From contig NW_027506872.1 of the NCBI RefSeq assembly GCF_052324685.1, forward strand, positions 2,921,432-2,985,431: DNA of 64,000 nucleotides, in the 5' to 3' direction. The stretch comes from Brachyhypopomus gauderio (lineage: Eukaryota > Chordata > Actinopteri > Gymnotiformes > Hypopomidae). The notes under the pieces are model-generated. The model did no database searches and was not told the DNA's origin. It saw nothing but the letters and a program-made list of their open reading frames with translations. Shown here in pieces: positions 41,772-55,282 of this stretch (within the stretch, counting starts at the first letter, position 1; each line of letters opens with the position of its first letter). The translations under genes and the position numbers were made by a program.

Positions 41772-43471
41772 CTAGTTTTCCACAGTTGTAACATTCACCA
41801 CCTCTCCTCTGGGGTAATTCTCTCGTCTCCATCCACCTCGTCTTCTTCCTCTCCCTCTGACGCGGCCCCTCCTGCGTTCTCTGTGAGTTCTCTGCAACAT
41901 GGTCTCAGCTTGCTTCTGGATTTTCTTGTTCACTCTCCATGCCAGCTGTGCCTCGTGATGCTTGGCATGATCTTCCATGGTTTTCAGGGTGGCGTTGTTG
42001 TACCTGATGCACTGGGCTCTGATGAGGTCACTTATGTCTTTTCTCATGCTTACCAGGAAGCTGTTTCTCAGGTGGGCTTCCCATGGGCTGGCCTCCGCCG
42101 GCCTCCGCTCGTGTGCTGGTGGTACGAGGCCGCTGTGGTCAGTGTGAACTCTTGTCTCACGAGGAAGTCGCTGACAGGTTCTCCGTCTTCTTGTTTACAT
42201 GCAGCTATTTTGGATGTGCTGATAGTGGCTGGGTGTGCAGCCTCCAGCCTTGTGACCAGGTGTCCTACAATCTCTCTGTAGGGCCTGTTTGGATCCTCCT
42301 GTCCAGCTGCTGTTCCCACTCAGTGTTGTGGAGTCGGACGTCTCCCGGTGTCCGGTCTCGGTCTATCTTGTTTGACTGGATGACAAGACTGAACAAAATC
42401 TGTTAGTTCTTCGCCGAAGCGCTTACCTCCCATCTCTGTCGGTTTACCCAGGCCCACCGCCGCCTTCATGATGTCATCTCCTGTCCAGTGACGGTGGACC
42501 ATGATGTCTCCTTCAGGGCCTGTGACCTCGACCATTGGGAAGGTCGTTGCGTACCCTGGGGTGGTCAGTTCAAGCATCACCTGACCCTTTCTTTCTGTGG
42601 CACTGCTTCTTGTGTGTGCTGCCACGGGTGAAGCTGGCGGCGGGGGTGGTGGTGGCTGCGCACGCGGCAGTGGTGGCGTTGGGGAGGTGGCGCTTCCCAT
42701 CGTCCGGCTGGCGCATTCCATCGCCTGGCGGGCACACTCCATCACCTGGCGGGCACACTCCATCGCCTGGCGGACGTCATCATACGGGACTAGTGGCCCT
42801 GGGTGCAGCGGCAGCTGTTGGGCTGGTGGGAGTGAAGGAGGCAGAGGTTGTGGTTGTGATACCTGATGGGAACTGATGGCACTGGAGCTCGCAGTGCAAG
42901 TGTGGCAGACAGAGTTTGCTGTCGTGGTGGCGCCAGAGCTGGTGGCGCTGGAACTGGCGGTGGAGGTGGGGGAGGCAGGGGTAGCGGCTGTGGGTGCATC
43001 TTGCAGTTGGTGCAGTTGCTGAGCCGGGATGGCTGGCGCAGATCTCGACGGGGCAGCGTCGAGGTCTGGTCGGCTACAACAACACACTGAGAGACTTTTG
43101 TTAGTACACTTTTTAATCCCTACCTGTCGTGCTTGCCTTTTCTCGGCTTCTTCAAGCCAACATTTTGCTTTTTCTTCCATATCTGCTTTATGTTTAACAA
43201 AATACTTTCGTGTTTTTCTATCTGCGCCCTTGGGCTCTGTTTTCACTCTCTCAACTAGTCGGCGCAGATAGTCTACACTCAATGTTCCCTTTGAAACAAA
43301 CCCATAATGCTTAGCCCAAAAATTCACATGTCGAGTTACATCTTCTAAATAATCTCTGGTCATTTGGTAAATCACACTTATACTTATTATTATTATGATT
43401 ATATTAGGAGCCTCTGATGCTTTACTCTTACTATGTATTTTACCAATTTTACCCAAATTATGTTTACTCAT
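41772..43471 (-). pseudogene. Endogenous retrovirus gag
   Basis: Likely start at 43471 (MSKHNLGKIGK). The order is a matrix-like N-terminus, a lysine-rich segment, a long proline/alanine/serine-rich stretch with a short repeat of the QAMECAR type (near 42750), and a capsid region (42540-42070). The final part is arginine-rich nucleocapsid, with a zinc-knuckle remnant at about 41790-41750. A TGA lies at 42320-42322 and the reading frame changes at least once near it. The capsid part is recognisable but not expressible as one protein. Confidence 0.8.
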
Positions 43472-43571
43472 AATTCTAGACAATCCCAGAGATGACCCTT
43501 CACACTTTTTTTTTTTTTTTTTTTTTGTGAGGGGTCCAAAAAAAAATAAATAAAAATCCCAAATCAATTAA

Positions 43572-44145
43572 ACACGCCAGAAAAAGTCCTCAAAATTTAG
43601 ATCCGCTACTGCATACCAACGTAACAAACAGTTCCACCCGCCCCTATCGGATATCTCTGCCGCTCCGGAGCTAGCCAACACTGTATTACGTCTAATCAGT
43701 GCGCTTCTGCCCAGCTGGATCTCTGGCCAGACTGACGGGCGCTAGGCTAAGTCCTATCCCGCGTGGGCGATATCGCAGTATCCCCACCGTATAGACTTTA
43801 TATTTTCAGGCGATACCTCTCTGTATCCCTGTAGGTGATATGCCATATCCCTATTGTATAAACAGAGATCATCCGGCGGGCGGACACTGGCGGATATCTA
43901 ACACTTAAAAACAAAAAAATTCCTAGAATTTTATAAACTAAAAATGAAACAGAATTTCCACTTACTGCAATTTTCGTTAAATCGGGCGGAGAACACCACC
44001 GGAGACTGGCGGTGACATCACTCCCTGGATAGGTACTTTCCCTTTTCTCGTGGGGTTCCCACTTTGCCCAGCCCAGCCAGGGATCTCATCCCCCGGGGAG
44101 CGTCCTCGAAGATCAGTCACCGCCTTTCCGGGGTGCCTCTCGCCG
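43572..44145 (-). other. Retroviral leader
   Basis: Untranslated region between primer site and gag. It contains repeated GATATCGC/GATATGGC-like motifs (43760-43860), which could belong to a packaging structure. No reading frame of note. Confidence 0.5.
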
Positions 44146-44163
44146 ATCCTGTTCGTGACGCCA
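44146..44163 (-). promoter_or_regulatory. Retroviral primer binding site
   Basis: Minus strand TGGCGTCACGAACAGGAT, three bases after the 5' LTR. The TGG start fits a tRNA CCA end. I could not assign the tRNA with confidence. Confidence 0.65.
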
Positions 44164-44166
44164 AAT

Positions 44167-44794
44167 TGTCGTGGAAATTTCCTAATAAATGGATGAGGAC
44201 TCAGACGTGGTTAAATGATTAATTTATTACAAAAATATAAATATATATAAATAGGACAAAGACAGATACAAGACAGACACAGACAGACACAGACATGAGA
44301 GTCTCATTCAAGCATGACAACTCTGAAGGCAGGGGGGCGCTCCCCCTGCTTATATACAATCTTAAACACAATTCAGCAGTTCTAACAGCAGGTTATCTTA
44401 AGCACAGCATGTTCCAAAACATAGGCGTCCAGCAGGCTACTTTGTCTCACATGTGTGTATCTCCTAATATGGACTTCCCTAGAGTTAGCGGAAGCAACTG
44501 ATGTATCAGTTGAACACAGAGAAAGCTAAATGACCCAAGACTAGTAGCCTAGTGACTACCAGTTAACAGAGTGTTCTTACCCTCAGCACTCTCCCTGACC
44601 TGGGTCACATATAGCACACATGCATAATATGAACTAAACATGGTTACACTGAATCACACTACTTCATTATTGTAGTCCTTCTGCTTAGTCAGAATGGACA
44701 TGTCCTAAATCATAAAGTTCATAATGATCTCTTATAATAACTAAACATGATCTAATCAATGATAATTAGTCAATAATCAATAATTTCTCTCACA
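44167..44794 (-). repeat. 5' LTR of endogenous retrovirus
   Basis: 628 bp. I could find no difference from 36295-36922 on reading. The minus strand has TATATAAG (44349-44356) as a promoter and AATAAA (44223-44228) as the poly(A) signal. Confidence 0.93.
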
Positions 44795-45002
44795 ACGTGT
44801 ATTTATTTATTTATTCATTTATTCCTGTATTTCCACATTTATTTATTTCTGTATTTCTGCGTTTGTGTGTTAATGAGGTGAGCGGTGCTAGCCACACTCT
44901 AAAGCACAATTGGTCAGCCGGTGAATCAGACAAAAGCAACCGATTTCTTACAACTCGAACGTTAAGTGACTCTACTTGGTGACGCTATCCTTCAATTAAG
45001 CA

Positions 45003-45270
45003 ATGGCTTCAAGTGGGAGACCACTGGCAGATCTTCTGCGGGATGTTGCAAACCAGCTTGAAAGCAGTACGTTTTTTCTGTTTGTTTCTCAGGTATAATA
45101 AACATTTCGATCTGAAAACATTACATTAAAGTGATTCACAAAAAGCTTAACGGCTGCTATATTAATCTAAACTGATCAAGCTAACTGGTGTTCAATATTT
45201 TGTGTAGCATCGCCCGCTACCGCAGCCGCACCAAATCCGCCTGCCACGTTATCGAAAACCATGACATAGT
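45003..45270 (+). pseudogene. Remnant first exons of a spliced gene (copy 2)
   Basis: Copy-2 counterpart of 4874-5140. The ATG is at 45003 and the first exon ends at 45066 with a weakened donor (GTACGT). One residue near the start differs from copy 1 (Ile to Ser). The downstream gene is likewise absent. Confidence 0.4.
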
Positions 45271-45423
45271 CAGGGGACCATTTCTGAAAAGTGCTTCCAT
45301 TAATACTTTTGCGGACATGTCAGGGTACAAGATGAGAACCTATTATTTTAGTCAGAAGGGACACACAGGTGAAATTCTAGAGTGGTTGTCAGGCTGAAAA
45401 AATGTTTTTATGACTTTTATGAG

Positions 45424-46019
45424 TAGGGGTGGGTATCACTACTGATTTCCCAGTTCGATTCGATTCCGATTCACAAGGTCCCCATTCAATTTGATTTTCG
45501 ATTCAATTCGATCCGATTCAATATCGATTCTTGTAGGGAAATTTCAGTTACAATAAAAAGTGTAGTTTGAATGTGAAATGTTGTAATGATACAAGGAACA
45601 CTCAAACTTTATTAAAATGTATTTAGATATTAGTGGTTATACTGTGAACAACAATTAATGCCCACTTCCACGTAGCTCCTTTACCAGAAAATGCATTGAA
45701 AGCGGTTTTGAACAGCCTTTTAAAGTGCAAATTAAGTTTTAGTTTTTTTTTTGTTTACATGTAACAAAAACGTTTATGAACATAGTTCTGTATATTGTAA
45801 ACATTAAGGTCCAAAAACTAAGATTTATTCGTGACTGCTTTGTGACATCTTGGAAATTGTCAATTTTTTCTGCAAGAAAAGGAGCTGATCAACATGTTGA
45901 GGAGTGAGACAGCTCCTTTGTGCAGTAACAATATTGCCATCTGTTGAGAAAACTTCACAGCTTTATACCGTAATCGTAATCGCGGTGGCTCCGCCCGTGC
46001 ACTGTTGCTTCACGACAAC
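45424..46019. mobile_element. hAT MITE (copy 2), right end deleted
   Basis: The same element as 5295-6119, but the right third is gone. Sequence jumps from the interior at about 46019 to flank that in copy 1 lies at about 6265. The deletion happened after the duplication. Confidence 0.8.
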
Positions 46020-46352
46020 AGTGTGAAGCATGTACATACCTATTACACTCTGGGAGATAATAGAGCTTGAACATCAATAAAAATCAATATCCGCCTAAAG
46101 TGTACCACAGGGTTGCCCACTCTCACGCATTGAGCGTGAGACACACGCATTTGACCGCTTTCACACGCTCTCACGCCACACTTCCGATATCTCACGCCGA
46201 GAAAAAAAACCTAGTTTATTTACCTATGATCCATATCTATGATTCAGTGAGTTACTAGTTCGCTCTGGCGCCAACCACTGGCGATCGATCGATCGCGATA
46301 TAACACTTAATTTGTGTCCATTTTACGTTCGCCACCATGTCCACATTTTCAG

Positions 46353-47291
46353 TCAAAGTCCTGAACAGGGATTTAACAGAAGAGTTTGTGGTTTAATTTT
46401 GTTAAGAAGCATCACATGAACAGGAAAATTATTATTTTTGAACATAATATGATACATATGATAATGTGATGTGGTTACCTGAGTATTCTTGCACCAAGCT
46501 GCTGAACCACAACCACATGCCCCACAGCAAAACATCCCACCTCTTCCACATCGGCACTGCCTAGTGCTGCACTGAGTTCCACTCTCCTTGCACCCACAGG
46601 TCGTCAGCTCCAAAGATCTTGCCTGTAATGGTTCTTTGGTTAAAAGCTTTGGTACCAGCACACCATCCTTCATATGCCAACCACAACTAGTTGGTGAGGG
46701 AAGCTGTGGATGAGACACTAGTGATTGTTTCCAAATCTTTGTTTGATAGTGTGCCCTCATGAGGTGCAGAGACAAGGCATCCTTTGTTGGAGCTAAAGTA
46801 TCCACATTGGCTTTCACCTTCCGAATCAGGGCACATTGAACCTCATGAATTGATTCACTGCTTGATTTTGGGTCATACAATTTACATACAAATTGTTCTG
46901 CCATGCGTAGAGTGTCTTGACTTGGCATTTCTTCCTCACCAAAGTTTTGAAGAAGATGAGGATACTGCTGGAACACTTTACATGCAGTCCTTTTTCCTAT
47001 ACCAGTGAACTGGCTAGTTGTATCACATCCAGTGATGGCATGAAATGCCAATAAACCATTGGTTATATTATATTGGTTGGTGACATGTGGTAATTTGATT
47101 TCATGCACTTTGATGAAGCAGGGTTTCTTGGCTGTTCCTGCCTTCATCCAAACCTCAGGACTCAAATGTTGTGCAAAGGCAAGCAGCAACACCAGAACAT
47201 CTGTGTCTCTGCACTGAACGATGAGCCGCTGAAACCCCTTCACTGTTGCATGAGTATATTTGACCTCTGGTAAGTCCTGCTCTAAGCTCAT
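46353..47291 (-). pseudogene. FEN1/PIN-like nuclease region with TSO1-like CXC tail (copy 2)
   Basis: Copy-2 partner of 6564-7502, also 312 codons and open, with one visible residue change (Trp to Arg in ALIRKVKAN). It keeps DTDVLVLLLAF, GCDTTSQFTGIGKRTA and the cysteine-rich tail. See the copy-1 entry for interpretation. The preservation reflects the recent duplication and does not by itself show function. Confidence 0.55.
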
Positions 47292-47951
47292 CTGCTACAT
47301 TATGTAAACAAATGGAATATGGATCATTTCCTCCTGATGGTGTACTCTGGTACTTCCTTAAGAATGCCCTGTAGCAGATAAGATGGCACTTGCCCTCTGC
47401 TGCAATCAAGTCATTGACTCCTGCAAGCCCTGGTCGTAATTCTGTGTCTTGCTGAGCTAGGTTAAGAATCTTTTCAGATGTACTCAAGACTTGGATGTTG
47501 CAAAGTTTGTCTCTGCTATCTTTTTGACAAAAGATACATTTTTCCCAAGTGACTGGAGATACTGATTGTCTACTGGAGCGGGGACAGAGGGTGCTCATAG
47601 GTTCCTGTGATGCACTTGCTTTTTCAAAACTCTTCTTTAAGGCGAGAAATGTAAGTGACATTGGTAAAAGCAGCATAACATGTTTTGTGCCACTTGATCT
47701 TGTCTGTTTCTGTGTCTAGGAATGCCTGGATTCGATTCAGAGCATCAGCATATTTCACATCTTTTGTATTTTGCTCTTTCACTTGCTCTGACTCTGATAC
47801 AATTCAGGCCTTCATCAGATGGTTTTTTAAGCTGCTTATCTTTGCTGCACTTCCCATGGTCTTTTTAACAAATAAAACATTTCTGCCAATTCATACATCT
47901 TGCTATTGGATATTCAGGGGGTTCTAAGCTTACTGCTCCATCTATATCCAT
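47155..47951 (-). pseudogene. N-terminal Cys/His part of the FEN/CXC protein (copy 2)
   Basis: Here the second cysteine/histidine module is open from 47676 to 47155 because the copy-1 stop is absent (QVLSTSE is readable). The frame still fails to join the nuclease part and the first module (near 47900) without shifts. It is a relic, slightly better preserved than copy 1. Confidence 0.6.
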
Positions 47952-49916
47952 TTTAACTTATCTGAAAAGCAAGGAAATCAAGGAATAAGCCCTTCTTTAG
48001 CCTGCTTGTATCTCCTTATGAGACAAAAATATGGATCATTTGTGCTGAGTAATATGCTATGCTAGTTAAAAAGGTGGTCAACACTTATATAGCAGAATGT
48101 AGAACAGAATATTATGCAGAAATAAATATTACCACTACACATCAACATGTAGTTATTACCAAGGTACATTACCTTAATTATCTAGCTGTGACGTTTAGCT
48201 AGTTTAGCTAATTTAGCTGAAAACAGGTTATCCTACCTTTTCTGATATTTCGTGGTTAGATCTCGTTTGTTGTTGTGTAGACAATTGAAAATGAGTGAGA
48301 TGTTGTTGATGTAGACAATTAGAAATTAGTGAAACCAATCAATGAATTCTTGTGAAAACACCTTCTGCGATGATCTCCATTGAATCTCTTTCTTCAGGCT
48401 TCATAGCACAGATGTGGTAACAAAACAGTGCCCCTGTGGCCCCTTTGGTATGCTTATTATTAATTTTATCAAAGGTTATATTTGCACATAAGATGGATTA
48501 TATTGGAAGTATGTTCAAGAGTAGCCTACAGCAGGGGTTAAGAAGAGAAGAAAACACATAGGAAAAACTTCAGATTTTTGCCACTTTTAAAGATATAGTC
48601 ATAAAATGGATAAAATTTCATTTTCCAAGCTGACAACCAGACTAGATTACATCCCTAGGGGTCAAATAATAATATTTTATAGGTTGTCAGCTTGTACCCT
48701 GAGATGTCCGCATCAGTTACAATGTCAGTTTTGGCCCCCTGACTAACACTCCGCCATCCCGTGGATGGTGGGTTTCTACAAACAAAAGTGCTGGATTACA
48801 AACTGGACTCCCAGTGGAACGTGCTCATTAAATACGAATATAAAAAACCCAACATTTGTCAAATATGTATATATTAATTAGGTAAGTGACAGGGTTACCA
48901 ACTCTCACGCATTGCGCGTGAGACACACGCATTTGTATTCACACGCTCACACATTTGATATCTCACGCCAAAAAAATATCTAGTTTATTTACCTCTGATC
49001 CATATCTATGATTCAATGAGTTACTAGTTCGCTCTGGCGCCAACCACTGGCGATCGATCGATCGCAATATAACACTTAATTCGTGTCCAATTTTACATTT
49101 TTTGGGAACGAGATAATTAACGCGTGGGAACGACGCCTCGACACTGTGGAGTTTTAGTGTTGAAGGTACATGTTCAATTTACTATCTTGATAAATTCAAG
49201 AGATTTTTAAGTATATAATATTTTTTCATTCAGTTCACAGAGGTTTCCTTTTGACGGGAGACATCAGCAGAGGCGCTAACTGTGCAGCTTCTTGGCTAAA
49301 TAAAAGCCATTGAAATGTATGCTCGTCTCGGAGTCCTGCCTCCCTCGCCAGCGTTACAGGCAAATACCTTCCTGATGTGATTGATCTCAGGTACATATAG
49401 GCTTTATTATCATTTCATATCCTTTTTTTGTAAATTACCATAGACCTTGCTTAACAAACTATTATACAAATTAGTTTCATTATTATTATTATATTTATTT
49501 GTTTAGATACGATAGTCCCTATTTCTCTCTATGAGATGATGGGGTCCAACTAGAATATTATTGGTAGTTATTTTGCTATTTGGGGGTGGGGATGCTGCTG
49601 TGCAGTACTGTTATTACTGAATTTAGACTTTTTAACAATTGTTGGGCTTGAAATCATCCGTCCAATCTGCCAACAATAGTCATGCATATTGCCTTCTACT
49701 GAGAGTCTTGTTTTGTAGAAGCTTATCAAAGGGTTCACTTTTAAGTTTCTGTACAATAAAAATGGGAATTGTACCATAATAAGAAGTCTAACTCTTTAAT
49801 GTCATGTGTAGCCATGCAGGTGTCACAATCAAGCAGTCTGTTTTTCTTTTTTTTCCATTTTAATTGAATAACACATTTTCTACTTCCAGCAATATCACAT
49901 AAGTAGATGTTTTCCC

Positions 49917-52900
49917 TCATTTTCTGCAGATCCTGGAGAAAGCTGTTGCCAGTCTGGTACGCATCGACTTTCTCCTGAGCTTAGGGATGGTCTTGTCAGA
50001 GGTGGATGGTGCTAAAGAGGAAAGATGTGCCAAAGAAATGGTCAAAGCAAATAGACGGTGTGAGAGGGATGCTGTGTGTAGTCTTCCATGCTGTTGTCAT
50101 TATTGTTGTTCATGCCCTATTAGTTGTGCAGCATGAAAGACAACTAAACCATGGAAGACTACTATACCACGGACCCCTCACTTCTTTATGCATAATACTC
50201 TCATGAATTAAACTTCACCAAAGAAATACTAAAACACGTACCATCTGGAATATGTTTGTCCACCACCTGGTCCTCCATGTGAACACGCACTTTGTTTGTC
50301 TGTTTCTTTAAAAAGAGAAGACAATTTGATAAAAATCATTCAAAATATGATTCTGACGGTAGCATAAATGTATGGTTGCAAATCATTCAGAAGAGCAGAG
50401 TCTAAAGCTAATGGTGTGACTGGGAATAAATACACTTTAAAAACAGATACCTTGAATCTCAGCTTCAGAAATCTTGGACACCTGAACCACCGAGAAGATT
50501 TCTTCTCCAGCCCCACGTCCACCGTCTGGGCAGCGCTCTGCGGAGCAGAGCCTGTACGGTCCTGTTCTGACTTAGAGGTGGTGATGCCAGCGAGGTCACT
50601 GATCACAGTGTGGGCAATCACAGCTGACAGCTCAGAGCAGCATCGCTGTCGTGACTGCTCCACTTCTAAGTCAGCCTCCGTCACAGATATGCTTTCATAA
50701 CAGTAGCGCCCAAATATAGTGTCAGGCTTGGTGCAGGACGTCAGACCAAGGCTTTGTTGGAGTAGTTTTTCGGTAGCTGTGTTCACAAAGCTCCTCACGA
50801 TGCCTGACTGGAGTGCCTCCTTGGAAAGGTAGGTATCTGACAACACTGACCGAGTCCCCTTGCAGCTCATTTGTGCTTTTACTCGGTCCAGAGCCGCAAT
50901 CCTTTCCAGCATCAAGTTCCTCACTATAGGGATGAGCTTCTGAGAGGACTGCCTGAGGGAGTCTATGGAGAGCATGCTGTCCAGTGCTTTCCAGGAACAC
51001 TCAGACTCCTCATTTTGCTCAAGGGCACCACTGCTGATAACTTTTTCACCAATTGCTTCAAAACTGTCTAAAATTATGAAGTCACTGAGGGCTTGTAAAT
51101 GCATGACAGATGGTGTTAATATCTGCCTCATGCACAAAACCTCCAGCCTTTTCTTCACAAATGTAAACAAATCCTTTCCAATTAGCTGTCCAGCAATTTC
51201 CTCTTTACAGAATGGAATCAATGACAATAGGCATTCAATAATGCTCTTTGTGGTGGTGATGGAGTTTAGCAGTACTGATGCTGACCAACTCGTGATTGTG
51301 CAGGATTCCAAAAATCCCAGCATCCTGGTCTTAACTGCAAGCATCAGATTTTGGGCGATGTCCTCAAAGTAGCTTACAGGCAGTGTAACACCTTCATGGA
51401 GGTCAGTATTGCAATAAATGTCCAGAAGACATGAGTTAATCTAGAGTAACAACATGTGCAAGAGTAGAAAACAAGATTGTAGTCACTGATCACTGGCCTT
51501 GGTCTTACACTGCATATATTGCTAATAGATATATAAACACATCAACTATGGAGGAAAACATGAATAATAATAAAAATAATAGAATAAATGAACTAAAACA
51601 TTTTAGTCCTTCACCTGCTTTAGGGAGTCATCCACAATAGCGGACATGACGCGGCTGGTCTCTTTCATATCGAGATGCTTTATCTCAGGTGGCAACATAT
51701 TCATAATGGCCCTCATGACCTCTCCATAGATATGGCTGAAGATCCTGTCCTCTGAGATGCCAAAGACGACCCTGAGAGGCTTTGAAAAAGATGATGTGCT
51801 GCTTCTTGAGTACTCATCATACCTGCTGAAAGTAGGAAAGTTTCCCAATAAACTATAAAATACATAAAGGAATCACAGGCTTGATGACATTAGAAATTAA
51901 GCCAAAACTGTTAAACTCAGTGCCCGTGGACCGAGTTTAACTGAGTAAATAACTCAGCATATCAATACTCCAAATGAATACTCACCACCAACCTTCAGGC
52001 TGAGTATTAACTTACATGCACAAGGTAGCATACATTAAAGGACGAGGGGCACGACTACGCCTGCTCGTCGGTCCGCAGTTGATCTGAGAGGGAGAATCGT
52101 GTGTCTCTCCATGCTCCACCTCATGAGGGCTGCTGGAGATACCGGTTCCTCTTGAGGACCTCACCCCTAACAGGCCTGACTCAAAACCTGGAGCAACCAC
52201 CTCCTTCACTGCTACTTTGACCCATGCTGAGATTTTTTGCAGCACTGCAATCAAATCCTCCATTTTCATCTAGTTAGGTTAAAGCCAAGTGTAAAACGTT
52301 CATCAGTATCCAAAAGCTTAATGATTTTTAATTATTACTTTTTTTAACCTTAAGCTGATTATTTCTTTAAGAAGTAAAATGCCAATGCAAAGAACATGTA
52401 CTGTTATGAAGGTCTGACCAGACATGGCCAAAGGCTCATCTTGCAGACAGACATACTGACAGACAGACACACAGGCAGAGAGGAAGACAGAGAGATAGAG
52501 ATTCGTACTCACATCGCTTGGCAGTGTATTCCTCAGCTCTTGCCAAAGTCTGAAAAGAAAGTGTTACATTGTCACCTAGTTTAATCTTCCAGCACATGTA
52601 TGTAAAGATTGAGTATGTGATGTGTGGAGAGTGAGTACTTACTCTTCAGTTAGAACAGCTGCATTAGTCCCAGAGGTTGATACGACTCCATCACTTTTGA
52701 CACATGGAGGAGTGTTGAGATCCTCCATCACTGCCTCCTCCACTCCTGCACAGCAAACAGCTGTGGTGAAAGAAACATTTACTTTAAGCATCTATGAGGC
52801 AAACACTAATGATGCCCATAAACAAATGTCACTAAAAACATAAATTATGGAAAATTATACTGTTATGAATAAATAACCGTATAATGCATCACGTTTTGGT

Positions 52901-54622
52901 AACATGTCATCACGCTAAATCTCACCTGAAAACCATCTGCTATGGTCTTTCTTTGCCGGCTTGCTTTCCACGCCGGGGGCCGACACATCACAGCCCTCTG
53001 CAGGAAGCTCTTCTGCTGGCCCAGCTTTCTTAGACTGTAGTAGAGAAAATGAAGAAAAAATGAGTTTCATGATTACCGATTTTGCATTTCTCAAAATCCT
53101 CCACAAGGTGACGTTATTAGAATTGTTGTGTACGCGCTAAAAAGGGAGGAAACTGGTGACGCTTTACGAGTGTCCCATAGAAAACTATTGATTTTCTCAT
53201 GCAGGCCTATATATAAACTTACTGACATGGGTAAACATAGCGTGAAGAAATAATTGACGTCATCATGTTAAAGTAGGCTACATTATGCGTTAAACACGTT
53301 GTAGAATGCTACCCTTTCCTGTGAAGATAATACAGGCTGCGGACATCCGCGCAGACACGATAGGGGGAATACGAACATTTTATAATTTAGATTTTTTTTT
53401 CAACCCCGCTGGACTCTCAAGGAGATAATATTAATCGATCTTAATAATGACCTCAGATGGTTAATAACCAATATTAATTGGTTACACATCTTAAATGTGA
53501 TAAGAGGCCGTAAAATGAAGTAACTGGGATGTAACCGGATAATTAATGTTAATCTGGCTCTCGTTCATTCTCTGATTCGTTCACTGAACGTACTGTCACC
53601 CAGAGAACTGTTGCTAAGGACGTGATTCACGTTTGCGCTGCCACTCACATTTTCTTTTTGATTGCACATTTAAGTTGATATTTTCATCTGAATGTACAGT
53701 TTTTATCTTAATGTTGCTCTTAAATTAATATTTATTTTGCACTCAGTTGTAGGTTAGTTCATACTTATTTTTTGTATTATGTTACAGTGATCCTGCGCCA
53801 GTTCGTGCTTCAGCTTTTGTGAATTCACTCTTTCACGGGTTTTCATAAGATATTAATGGGAAAAATAATTCGCGGGTCATCACTTTTTCGCCGGTTGTCT
53901 GCGGAATTCAATCGGCGGAAAAAATATATATTTTATGATTTTTTTACATGACAAAATCCCAAAATGTATAAAAATATATTATAAGTATTAATTCTAACAA
54001 TTAACAAGGAATGTTATAAATAATAAAACAGTACGAATTATAGTAAATAGTGCATATTTACTCTCGGAAACGAGAACCACCATCACACACATGCACAGAA
54101 CAGTGTGGTAATGGTTATTAAGTGAACGGGAAAGGTTTATGTAAAGGCGTGGGGAGGGTTTATAAAGCCTTAATATAGTGTATAAAAACTTAAATAATTA
54201 TACCGTTTCTATTTTCGGTTATTGCGGGTAGTTCTGGAATCTCCAGAATGCGATAAAGGAGGCATTACTGTATTTGTAATGTAATTTATATTTTATAATA
54301 ATTTATATTTTATAAACCCAACATTTATAAATTTTCTACAACACTCTCCTGGTCCATGAGGCCGTAAACTAAACTGAAACATGAACCGTTCAGCCGTGTA
54401 TCCGAAACGACATGTGGTAGTATAAAGAAACACCCCTCAAAAACAGGGGAACATTTACCTGATGAATTTTAATGTTGCATTGTGTTCCAGGTTTGAAAGT
54501 GCTGGAATTTAGGCTAACGTACTTGAAAATGCTCGACTGAGAAGCTAGGCTCTCTCGAACTTACTCGGACTAAAGTGAGATTATGGAAAAAGCTCAAAGG
54601 AACATGAACTTACCCTCATCAT
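49917..54622 (-). CDS. Unrecognised spliced gene, 628 aa (copy 2)
   Basis: Paralogue of 10136-16803 with the same nine exons: 54622-54614, 53034-52926, 52760-52643, 52549-52513, 52269-52016, 51825-51615, 51440-50451, 50305-50242 and 50011-49917. All splice sites and phases are kept; the exon-7 acceptor is TAG instead of CAG. Differences from copy 1 are scattered substitutions (for example Gln to Arg in DRVKAQM and Lys to Arg near the C-terminus), and I found no indel inside an exon. Intron 1 lacks the foldback insertion, so the transcript unit is about 2 kb shorter. Both copies being open suggests both may be expressed. Confidence 0.85.
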
Positions 54623-54714
54623 TTGTCTAAACACGATCTCTTTGAATAGTCACTCTTTCACTCGCACAATATAACGCTGAAACGCTGTAGTAGCTACTTC
54701 AACTTCAGTGACGA

Positions 54715-54793
54715 TCTGTGGTTTAAACGCGGCTGTGGCGACTTTTATAGGTCTCCTGCGTTGTGACGTCATATGCCGTGTCGTCATAGTAAC
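54715..54793 (-). promoter_or_regulatory. Promoter of the unrecognised gene (copy 2): TATA, CRE, one X-box
   Basis: TATAAA at 54744-54749, CRE TGACGTCA at 54764-54771 and one X-box-like site GTCGTCATAGTAAC at 54780-54793, in the same order and spacing as copy 1. All three motifs being kept in both copies while surrounding bases vary supports function. Confidence 0.6.
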
Positions 54794-55282
54794 GCAGTTA
54801 GACAATAACTAAAACTGCTAATTTGCCGAGACATCAAATCATTTTGGGCTGGCCCATGTTAATCTCAGTAGTTTGGGCCGGGACATTTATCACACCCACT
54901 CTGGCCCTGGACATGTATCAGATCCACTCCGGTGTTATCAAAATCTGTGCTACCCATCGAATGTCCTACCTAGAGCTACTGCGCATGCGCATGAATGTAT
55001 TTTCATGTCAGTGTACAGCGTACACCTATAATTTTGCGTTGTCAGCATTTTTTCTCTTGAATTCACAATGAGGACTGTCCATTTATTTTGCCAATTTACT
55101 TTTTTGTCAACAATTGTTAAATATTTTTGTGAATATCCTCGGAAAGACCCGAGAAATATCACTACTGCTTTGTTTCTAATACGTGGAGGTTCCAAATGTC
55201 TGCTAGTCAGTTTGTTTTACCCTTGCCAGTAAATAACTGTGCTCTCTTTTATCATTCCATCCTAACTGGTTTTAGTTGACTG

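Larger units (their letters stand above)
36295..44794 (-). mobile_element. Endogenous retrovirus, complete outline, coding region broken
   Basis: 8500 bp provirus on the minus strand. It has 628 bp LTRs, TG...CA ends and a 4 bp target duplication ACGT (36291-36294 and 44795-44798). The unfilled site is kept in copy 1 at 4666-4669. A primer site, gag, pol, env and polypurine tract lie in the standard order. The 4 bp duplication and gag/env style point to the gamma/epsilon-like group. Every gene is interrupted by frame changes and stops. Confidence 0.93.
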
